A stretch of 5,637 nucleotides of DNA, taken from NCBI GenBank assembly GCA_002363635.1, contig DEWM01000062.1:1077-6713 (forward strand), given 5' to 3'. Below, piece after piece: positions 1 to 5,436 of the stretch. Position numbers and translations under genes: made by a program. Below the pieces are notes generated by a model, which had not been told where the DNA came from, made no database searches, and saw nothing but the letters and a program-made list of their open reading frames with translations. Source of the stretch: Caryophanales bacterium UBA3210 (GTDB lineage Bacteria > Bacillota_I > Bacilli_A > RFN20 > CAG-449). Every line of letters starts with the position of its first letter. Position 1 is the stretch's first letter.

Positions 1-1968
1 GGTCATAAACACGCTTCTACAAGTGACTTACTTGAATTTATTAAAGGTCCTGACTTCCCAACTGGTGGGGTAATTAAAAGTGCTTCATCATTAAAAGATA
101 TTTATGAAAAGGGAAGTGGTTCATTTAAGTTGTACGCAAAAGTTTCTACTAATACCTCTGATAAGAGTCTTAATCAGATTATTATTGAAGAAATTCCTTA
201 TGGTAAAGATAAATCAGAATTTGTAAATAATATTGATAGAGTAAGATTTGCGAGTAAACTTGATGCAATTTTAGAAGTCCGTGATGAAACAGGCATGGAA
301 GGTTTAAGAATTGCGATTGATGTTAAAAAAGATGCTGATTTAGACAATTTAGTCAATTTCTTATATTCTAAGAACTGTTTTTCTACAACAGTTAAGTTCA
401 ATATGCTTGTTATTGACCACTTTAGACCAAAGGTCTGTTCATTACTTGAAGTAGTCGATTGCTATATTGAACATCAAATTGATGTCATTACTAGAAGATC
501 ACAATTTGATTTAGATAAATCTAATAAGAGACTTCATATTGTTAATGGTTTAGTTAAAGCTGTATCTATCTTAGACCAGGTAGTCGCGTTAATTAGATCA
601 TCTAAAGATAAACAAGACGCAAAAAATAGACTTGTAAGTGAACTTTCATTCAGTGAAGAACAAGCTGAAGCTATTTTAATGTTACAGTTATATAGATTAA
701 CTAACCTTGATATTTCAGTATTAATGAATGAAAAAGCAACTCTTGAAAATACTATTAAGGATTTAGAAGAACTCTTAGCATCTCCTACTAAGATGAATAA
801 CTTAATTAAATCAGATTTAAATGATATTAAGAAAAAATATGGAGATGAACGAAGAACTGCTATTGAAGATAGTGAGACAGACTTCAAAGTTGATAAGCTT
901 GCATTAATTTCTAAAGATGAAGTTATGGTTTCAGTTACTCGCGATGGGTACATCAAGAGAACTCAGATGAGATCTTATAATTCATCTAATGGTTCTTTAC
1001 CGGGAATTAAGACAGGAGACGCTTTTAGAGCAATCACAAAAGCTTATACAACTGATTTCTTAATCACCTTTACTTCATTTGGTAACTACTTAGTCTTCCC
1101 AGTTTATCAATTAAATGATAATAAATGGAAAGATGAGGGCGGACACATCAATGAAATTGGTCAATTAAACGCAAATGAAAAGATTGTTCAGACAATTTTA
1201 GTTTCTAAATTTAAAGAAGGAATTAGAATTGGTTTAATTACTAAAAAAGGTCAAATTAAGAGAGTTCCATTAAAAGATTTTGAAACTCAGAAATATTCTA
1301 AGCCAATTAAATGTATTAAAGTTGGCGGAGACGATGAACTAGTCGACGCTATTGTTTTACACGGCAATACAAATATTTTAGTAGTCAACGCTGATGGTTA
1401 TTCTTCATTCTACAACGAATCAGAAGTTAACGAATTTGGCCTAAAAGCCGGCGGAATTAAGGCTATTTCTACTAAGAATAACAATGTTGTTGGTGTGCTT
1501 CCTTTTGAAGATGATGAAAGATGTAATATCGTTTTAATTTCCGAAGGCAAAGCTATTAGAAACGTCGATTCTTCTCATTTAATTAAAACAGGAAGACTAG
1601 GCGCTAAACAGCAAATCTTCAAGACCTTTAAATCTGATCCTCAAACCGCTATATATGTTGGTAAGATGGACAAAAAAGCGGAAAATTATAAAATTTCCGT
1701 CATTTTAGAGAATTTATCAGTAGTTGAACTTAACGTAAGTGAAGTTAAGCCTCAACCATTTGAATCATATTTAAAGAGTACAAACGAATTTGTTGACTCA
1801 CCATTTAAATTTATTGATTCATACAAAACTCACGTTGATAGAGTTGATGAAAATACAAAAGTTGAAGTCTCAAAAGTTGCTTCAAGTAAACCTGCTCCTT
1901 CTATTGAAGAAGAGAAGGATGATGACTTTGAACAATTATCATTATTTGACTTTGTCGATGATGATTAG
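1..1968 (+). CDS. parC: DNA topoisomerase IV subunit A (ParC), 5' end cut by window
   Basis: This is the DNA-breaking subunit of topoisomerase IV, which with ParE unlinks daughter chromosomes. The frame is open from base 1 (655 residues to TAG). A TTG at 130 lies inside the domain and is not the start. Residues 13-23 read FIKGPDFPTGG, the ParC/GyrA signature, followed by the coiled-coil region (around 155-290, with QAEAILMLQLYRLT near 221). From about residue 297 there is a C-terminal beta-pinwheel with six blade-like repeats starting near 308, 353, 407, 458, 508 and 564 (for example VMVSVTRDGYIKRT and GLITKKGQIKRV). The absence of a GyrA-box (QRRGGKG type), and the RTQMRSYNSSN and KWKDEGGHI stretches, favour ParC over GyrA. 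The missing N-terminus, roughly 180-200 residues by family length, would hold the catalytic tyrosine and quinolone-resistance region. The last 20 or so residues are acidic and include QLSLF. The sixth blade is degenerate. Confidence 0.95.
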   Translation, partial: GHKHASTSDLLEFIKGPDFPTGGVIKSASSLKDIYEKGSGSFKLYAKVSTNTSDKSLNQIIIEEIPYGKDKSEFVNNIDRVRFASKLDAILEVRDETGMEGLRIAIDVKKDADLDNLVNFLYSKNCFSTTVKFNMLVIDHFRPKVCSLLEVVDCYIEHQIDVITRRSQFDLDKSNKRLHIVNGLVKAVSILDQVVALIRSSKDKQDAKNRLVSELSFSEEQAEAILMLQLYRLTNLDISVLMNEKATLENTIKDLEELLASPTKMNNLIKSDLNDIKKKYGDERRTAIEDSETDFKVDKLALISKDEVMVSVTRDGYIKRTQMRSYNSSNGSLPGIKTGDAFRAITKAYTTDFLITFTSFGNYLVFPVYQLNDNKWKDEGGHINEIGQLNANEKIVQTILVSKFKEGIRIGLITKKGQIKRVPLKDFETQKYSKPIKCIKVGGDDELVDAIVLHGNTNILVVNADGYSSFYNESEVNEFGLKAGGIKAISTKNNNVVGVLPFEDDERCNIVLISEGKAIRNVDSSHLIKTGRLGAKQQIFKTFKSDPQTAIYVGKMDKKAENYKISVILENLSVVELNVSEVKPQPFESYLKSTNEFVDSPFKFIDSYKTHVDRVDENTKVEVSKVASSKPAPSIEEEKDDDFEQLSLFDFVDDD

Positions 1969-2024
1969 TTATTAATGTGTACTAAATGAGATAAAATGTT
2001 CATTTTTGGGATTTTAAAATTTTC

Positions 2025-2041
2025 TTATTATAGTATAATAA
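2025..2041. repeat. Perfect 17-bp AT palindrome in the parC-yqeG gap
   Basis: TTATTATAGTATAATAA is an inverted repeat with 8-bp arms around a single central G at 2033. A one-base centre cannot form a useful RNA loop, so it is more plausibly a DNA-level element: a symmetrical -10 region or an operator. It contains TATAAT on the + strand (2034-2039) and on the - strand (complement of 2027-2032). High AT content makes such palindromes fairly easy to get by chance, so its function is inference. Confidence 0.5.
2034..2039 (+). promoter_or_regulatory. Candidate -10 box of a sigma-A promoter for the yqeG gene string
   Basis: A perfect TATAAT hexamer lies 17 bases before the yqeG ATG in the only sizeable non-coding gap. 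The -35 region is poor: TTTTAA at 2012-2017 matches TTGACA at three positions with 16-bp spacing, and TTGGGA at 2006-2011 matches four but is too far away (22 bp). Transcription would start near 2045-2047, inside the Shine-Dalgarno sequence, giving a leader of only about 10-12 nt. An alternative -10, TAAAAT at 1992-1997 with TTATTA at 1969-1974, would give a more usual leader of about 50 nt. Confidence 0.35.
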
Positions 2042-2044
2042 AGA

Positions 2045-2051
2045 AAAGGAG
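2045..2051 (+). promoter_or_regulatory. Ribosome binding site of yqeG
   Basis: AAAGGAG ends five bases before the ATG at 2057. It fixes that ATG as the start and is one of the clear Shine-Dalgarno sites in the window. Confidence 0.8.
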
Positions 2052-2056
2052 ATATT

Positions 2057-2590
2057 ATGTGCTTATTTAGACCTACTTATTACTCTAAAAGCATTTATGA
2101 TGTCCCATTATCATTTTTTGAAGAGAATAATATTAAAATTATCTTTTCTGATTTAGATAATACTTTGGACGCTTTCTTTGAAAAAGAACCGACAAAGAGA
2201 GCATTAAAATTAGTCGAAGATTTAAAATCTGTTGGGGTAACTTTAATTATTACTTCAAATAATCATGGAGATAGAGTTAAGAATTACGCAAAAAAGCTTG
2301 GAGTAGAATGTCATTATTCTTCTAAAAAGCCATTAGGTTATAAACTTCGTAGGTTCATTAAAAATAAAAATCTCAATAAAAAGGAGATTTTGATGGTAGG
2401 AGATCAAATCTTAACTGATGTTATCTCCTCAAAACTTACTGGGGTAAGAGTCTTACTTGTTGAACCAGTAGTTAATAAAGATTTAGTTATTACAAAATTT
2501 AACCGTTTCATTGATAAGATCATCAGATGGTTCCAACATAAATTTAAAATTTTGGAAAAAAGGGAGGTAACTAACAATGGAAAAAAATAG
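2057..2590 (+). CDS. yqeG: YqeG family HAD-IIIA phosphatase
   Basis: This 177-residue protein is a haloacid dehalogenase superfamily phosphatase of the YqeG type; its cellular substrate is not established to my knowledge. All HAD motifs are visible. Motif I is DLDNT at residues 32-36 (nucleophile D32, acid D34). Motif II is the serine in TSNN (S67). Motif III is lysine in KKPLGYK (K91). Motif IV is GDQILTD (D116 and D121). The N-terminal stretch with KSIYDV before motif I is typical of YqeG, and the length fits the family (about 170-180). There is no signal peptide or membrane segment, so it should be cytosolic. It is the first gene of the cluster after the 88-bp gap, and its last 14 bases overlap the start of yqeH, suggesting translational coupling. 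The link to ribosome assembly comes only from this conserved neighbourhood. Confidence 0.93.
   Translation: MCLFRPTYYSKSIYDVPLSFFEENNIKIIFSDLDNTLDAFFEKEPTKRALKLVEDLKSVGVTLIITSNNHGDRVKNYAKKLGVECHYSSKKPLGYKLRRFIKNKNLNKKEILMVGDQILTDVISSKLTGVRVLLVEPVVNKDLVITKFNRFIDKIIRWFQHKFKILEKREVTNNGKK
2562..2567 (+). promoter_or_regulatory. Ribosome binding site of yqeH inside the end of yqeG
   Basis: GGGAGG lies nine bases before the ATG at 2577 and within the last yqeG codons. It supports a yqeH start that overlaps yqeG rather than a later one. Confidence 0.75.
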
Positions 2591-3698
2591 AGTACAAACT
2601 TGCTTTGGATGTGGTGTTCCACTTCAAAATGAAAACCCAGGCGCTACTGGCTACGTACCAAAAATGCTTGGTGAAAAAGGACAAGAACATTATTTATGTC
2701 AAAGATGTTATCGTCTTCAACATTATGGAGAAACACGTGAAGAAGAAGTAGCTTTACCAGATTATAAAGAAATTTTCTCAAACGCAATTAAGAAAAAATG
2801 CTTAATTATCTACGTAGTTGACCTCTTTGCTTTTGAATGCTCAATTATTAAAGATTTATCTCCATTCATTAAAGATAACCCAATTTTAGTTGTCGCGAAC
2901 AAGAGAGATATTATGCCAAAAGCTATCGATGATGATAAATTAAGACAATTCGTCTATGCTAGATTTAAATTAGAAGGCATTGATATTGAAGATGTCATCG
3001 TTTCATCTGCATATAAGAATTACAACATCGAAGAAATCATTGAGGCTATGAAAGCCTTAAAGAACGGCAAAGATATTTATATTGTCGGTGCTTCTTCAGT
3101 TGGTAAATCATCTTTAATTAACGTCTTATTAAAGAATATTAAAAATGAAACTAGAGATTTAATTACAACTTCACCTTACCCAGGTACAACAGTTGCAACA
3201 ATTACTATTCCTTTAGATAATAAATCAAAGATTTATGATACTCCTGGTATGATATCTCGTGATTCAGTCTTTGCAGTGTTTGATAAATCAGTTCTTAAAT
3301 ATACAATTCCAAGAACTGAGATTAAGCCAATTACTTTCCAATTAAATGATAAACAGTCAATTTTTATTGGAGGTGTTTCTAGATTTGATTTTGTTGAAGG
3401 TAAGAAAACAGGCTTTACATTCTATGCTTCATCAAATGTTGAATTACATCGAACTAAACTTGATAAAGCAGATGCAATTTTTGAAAAATTAATCTCCACT
3501 GGCAAGATTAAACCAGTCTCTGCAGCCTTAAAAGGCCCACAAGATTTCGTAAGACACGAAATGAACTTGCCAAATGATAAAAAAGTCGATATTGTTATTT
3601 CTGGTTTAGCGTGGATTTCAGTTAAGGGAACTGGACAAAAAGTTTCCGTTTTAGCACCTGCAGGTGTCTCAGTTACAATCAGAGATCCAAAGATTTAG
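2577..3698 (+). CDS. yqeH: Ribosome biogenesis GTPase YqeH
   Basis: This 373-residue, circularly permuted GTPase is needed in Bacillus for 30S subunit assembly and acts in the cytosol. An N-terminal zinc finger has C9, C12, C41 and C44 (CFGC and CQRC), followed by RLQHY. The GTPase motifs run in the permuted order G4-G5-G1-G2-G3: NKRD (108-111), SSAYK (143-147), the P-loop GASSVGKSS (171-179), PGTT (202-205) and DTPG (221-224). A hydrophobic residue follows DTPG where Ras-like proteins have the catalytic glutamine, as is usual in this class. The C-terminal 150 residues form the YqeH-specific region. Length is close to the Bacillus protein (about 366). The stop TAG is followed nine bases later by yhbY. 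In Bacillus aroE lies at this junction; here it is absent. Confidence 0.96.
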   Translation: MEKNRVQTCFGCGVPLQNENPGATGYVPKMLGEKGQEHYLCQRCYRLQHYGETREEEVALPDYKEIFSNAIKKKCLIIYVVDLFAFECSIIKDLSPFIKDNPILVVANKRDIMPKAIDDDKLRQFVYARFKLEGIDIEDVIVSSAYKNYNIEEIIEAMKALKNGKDIYIVGASSVGKSSLINVLLKNIKNETRDLITTSPYPGTTVATITIPLDNKSKIYDTPGMISRDSVFAVFDKSVLKYTIPRTEIKPITFQLNDKQSIFIGGVSRFDFVEGKKTGFTFYASSNVELHRTKLDKADAIFEKLISTGKIKPVSAALKGPQDFVRHEMNLPNDKKVDIVISGLAWISVKGTGQKVSVLAPAGVSVTIRDPKI

Positions 3699-3702
3699 GA
3701 GA
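3697..3702 (+). promoter_or_regulatory. Ribosome binding site of yhbY overlapping the yqeH stop
   Basis: AGGAGA begins with the last two bases of the yqeH TAG stop and ends five bases before the yhbY ATG at 3708. Ribosomes finishing yqeH would therefore sit on this site, which favours coupled translation. Confidence 0.7.
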
Positions 3703-3707
3703 AATAA

Positions 3708-4004
3708 ATGTTATTAAACAACAAACAAATTAAATATTTAAAATCTTTAGCAGTAAATATTGAGCCAAAATATCAAATTGGTAAGAACGAAGTTACTGAT
3801 AATACTTTAGACTTACTTGATAAAGCTTTAACTAAGAATGAATTAATTAAAGTCAGCATCAATACTTCTGTTAAAGAAGAGAAAGTTGAATTTGCAAATA
3901 CAATTGCAGAAGCTTTACATTGTGAAATTGTCCAAATTGTTGGCAATAATATCACATTATTTAGAAAGAATTTAAAGGATGGCACCATCCATCTACCAAA
4001 TTAA
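3708..4004 (+). CDS. yhbY: YhbY/YqeI family CRM-domain RNA-binding protein
   Basis: This 98-residue protein consists of a single CRM domain, a small fold that binds RNA and is associated with pre-50S ribosomal particles in bacteria. The family pattern is clear: LNNKQIKYLKSLA at the N-terminus, then YQIGKN (22-27), LIKVSI, the helix with EALHCEIVQIVGN, ITLFR, and a C-terminal HLP. Length matches the family (about 95-100). One oddity is the loop normally written GxxG, which here reads GKNE (25-28), so the second glycycine position is glutamate. The gene lies nine bases after yqeH and five before nadD-yqeK, the usual place of yqeI in Bacillus. Confidence 0.93.
   Translation: MLLNNKQIKYLKSLAVNIEPKYQIGKNEVTDNTLDLLDKALTKNELIKVSINTSVKEEKVEFANTIAEALHCEIVQIVGNNITLFRKNLKDGTIHLPN
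3977..3990 (+). repeat. Small inverted repeat at the 3' end of yhbY
   Basis: GGATGGCACCATCC can fold into a 5-bp stem (GGATG/CATCC) with a GCAC loop. It lies 19 bases before the nadD-yqeK ATG, and its left arm contains the only purine-rich GGA-type sequence upstream of that start. There is no following T-run, so it is not a terminator. It codes for ordinary YhbY residues (DGTIH), so chance is a real possibility. Confidence 0.35.
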
Positions 4005-4009
4005 TTATT

Positions 4010-5101
4010 ATGAAGACCATACTTTTTGGAGGATCATTTGATCCGCTTCACTCTGGACATATAAAAGTAGCCCTGAAAGCAATGAATTCCATTCACGCTG
4101 ACAGGGTGGTTTTCGTTTTGGCAAAATATCCTAGATGGAAAAAGCCTCTAGCAAGCGATGAACAAAGACTTGAAATGCTTAAACTTGGCATTAAAGATTA
4201 TCCTAATTTTTCTATTTGCTTAGATGAAATCAATTCTACTAAAGAAGTTAATTATACATACGAGACAGTTAGAGATTTCAAAAAACAAGATGATGAAGAA
4301 TTATATTTCTTAATTGGTACTGACCAAGAACAAAAACTTGATAAATGGTATGAAATAGAGAAATTGTCTTCTTTAGTTCACTTTATCTGTGTTACTAGAC
4401 CTGGTGAAGAACTAAATAAAGAGAATTTAGAAAAATATCATGTAGAGTTAATTGATTCTCCAGTATCAGATATGTCATCAACTGGCTTAAGAGAATTAAA
4501 AAATGTCGATGTTCCTCTAGATATACTTGATTATATTGTCAAACACGAATTATATTATATTCCAGACATTAAAAATAGACTTTCTGAGCATCGTTTTAAA
4601 CATTCTTGCTCAGTTGCTCGTACAGCGTACATTATCGCTTTAAAAAACGGTCTAGACGTGTCTAAAGCATACATTGCAGGATTACTTCACGATATTGGAA
4701 AAGAGGTTGATATCAAAATTCAATATGAAGAAGTCAAAAAAACTCATCCTAATATAGTAGATTTAATTGAGCCTCAGTTATATCATCAGTTTGTAGGAGA
4801 AAGGATTGCTAGAGACGAATTTCATATCGATGATCTAGATATTTTACTTGCCATTAGATATCACGCGACGGGAAACGCCAATATGGGAACATATGGAGAA
4901 ATTATTTACGCGAGTGATAAAATAGAACCAACTAGAAAATATGATTCTAGTGAACTAATTAAAGCTTGCGAAGATAATTATCATCTCGGCTTTATAAAAG
5001 TCTTGGAAGAGAACATAAAGTTCTTAAAGAGCAAAAAAGCAGATTATACAAATCCGTTAACTCTTGCTTGCGTAAATTATTACTTAGGAGGAAATAAATA
5101 A
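4010..5101 (+). CDS. nadD-yqeK: Fused nicotinate-nucleotide adenylyltransferase (NadD) and YqeK HD-domain Ap4A hydrolase
   Basis: This 363-residue protein joins two enzymes that are separate genes in Bacillus. Residues 1-185 are NadD, which transfers AMP from ATP to nicotinate mononucleotide for NAD synthesis. It shows GGSFDPLHSGH (7-17) with the HxGH nucleotide-binding motif, GTD (103-105) with W113, and SSTGLR (156-161). Residues from about 187 are YqeK, a family shown to split diadenosine tetraphosphate symmetrically. Its HD metal ligands are visible as H198, HD at 227-228, H259, H285 and D303 (SDKIEPTR). The linker is only a few residues, and both active sites look intact. There is no internal frameshift. 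No good Shine-Dalgarno site precedes the ATG, which lies five bases after the yhbY stop, so translation is probably coupled. The ATG is still the right start because the first beta strand of NadD begins there. Similar fusions are known in mycoplasmas. Confidence 0.94.
   Translation: MKTILFGGSFDPLHSGHIKVALKAMNSIHADRVVFVLAKYPRWKKPLASDEQRLEMLKLGIKDYPNFSICLDEINSTKEVNYTYETVRDFKKQDDEELYFLIGTDQEQKLDKWYEIEKLSSLVHFICVTRPGEELNKENLEKYHVELIDSPVSDMSSTGLRELKNVDVPLDILDYIVKHELYYIPDIKNRLSEHRFKHSCSVARTAYIIALKNGLDVSKAYIAGLLHDIGKEVDIKIQYEEVKKTHPNIVDLIEPQLYHQFVGERIARDEFHIDDLDILLAIRYHATGNANMGTYGEIIYASDKIEPTRKYDSSELIKACEDNYHLGFIKVLEENIKFLKSKKADYTNPLTLACVNYYLGGNK
5086..5091 (+). promoter_or_regulatory. Ribosome binding site of rsfS
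   Basis: A consensus AGGAGG lies nine bases before the ATG at 5101, within the final codons of nadD-yqeK. It is the strongest Shine-Dalgarno sequence in the window and supports the overlapping TAATG start. Confidence 0.8.
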
Positions 5102-5436
5102 TGAATGAACTAAAATTACAATTAATAAAAAACGCTATTGAAGATAAAAAGGGAGAAGATGTCGAAGTATTCGATGTACACGAAACTTCACCTTTCTTTG
5201 ATTATATCGTTGTTTGTACTGCTCAAAATAATAGACAAGGTTTAGCAATTGCAGATGGTATTGAAGAAAACCTTGCTAAATCAGGCGAAACTATTAGAAA
5301 CGTAGAAGGTAAGGGAAAAGATTCAGAATGGGTCTTAATTGACTGTGATGATATCTTAGTACACGTTTTCTCAAAATTTGAAAGAATTAGAATTAACTTA
5401 GAAGAACTCCTCAAAGAAAGCGGTGCAAAGAGATAA
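5101..5436 (+). CDS. rsfS: Ribosomal silencing factor RsfS (YqeL)
   Basis: This 111-residue protein is of the RsfS/Iojap family, which binds ribosomal protein uL14 on the 50S subunit and blocks joining with 30S when nutrients are short. The signature stretches are FFDYIVVCTAQNNRQ (32-46), AIADGIEE (49-56), the RNVEGKGKDSEWVLID run (66-81) with conserved W77, and ILVHVF (85-90). Length matches the family. Two places differ from the common pattern: CDD at 82-84 where many members have YGD or FGD, and a C-terminal NLEELL without the aromatic residues of the usual FYxLExLW. Its start shares one base with the nadD-yqeK stop, and its own stop overlaps mtnN in the same way, so the three are very likely co-transcribed. 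Confidence 0.94.
   Translation: MNELKLQLIKNAIEDKKGEDVEVFDVHETSPFFDYIVVCTAQNNRQGLAIADGIEENLAKSGETIRNVEGKGKDSEWVLIDCDDILVHVFSKFERIRINLEELLKESGAKR

Noticed and set aside
130..132. TTG at 130 as the start of parC
   Set aside because: The frame is open back to base 1, and the upstream residues (FIKGPDFPTGG region) are conserved ParC sequence, so this is an internal leucine codon of a gene cut by the window.
198..956. Minus-strand reading frames inside parC, and similar ones within yqeG, yhbY and rsfS
   Set aside because: All lie wholly or mostly opposite conserved genes, lack ribosome binding sites, and have serine/leucine-rich products typical of antisense shadows.
1..1968. Calling the first gene gyrA
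   Set aside because: No GyrA-box is seen at the start of the C-terminal domain, and the RTQMRSYNSSN and KWKDEGGHI stretches fit ParC better.
1790..1975. Small + strand reading frame over the end of parC
   Set aside because: It is another frame of parC sequence, has no ribosome binding site, and its leucine-rich low-complexity product matches no family I recognise.
1991..2024. Terminator after parC
   Set aside because: Only short AT-only inverted repeats (AAAAT/ATTTT around GTTC, and ATTTTAAAAT) are present; no GC-containing stem followed by a T-run.
2025..2041. PerR or Fur box
   Set aside because: The half-site TATTATA does not match TTATAAT or TGATAAT in register; the symmetry is similar but the sequence is not.
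3977..3990. Terminator or attenuator between yhbY and nadD-yqeK
   Set aside because: The stem is 5 bp with no T-run after it, and it lies in coding sequence.
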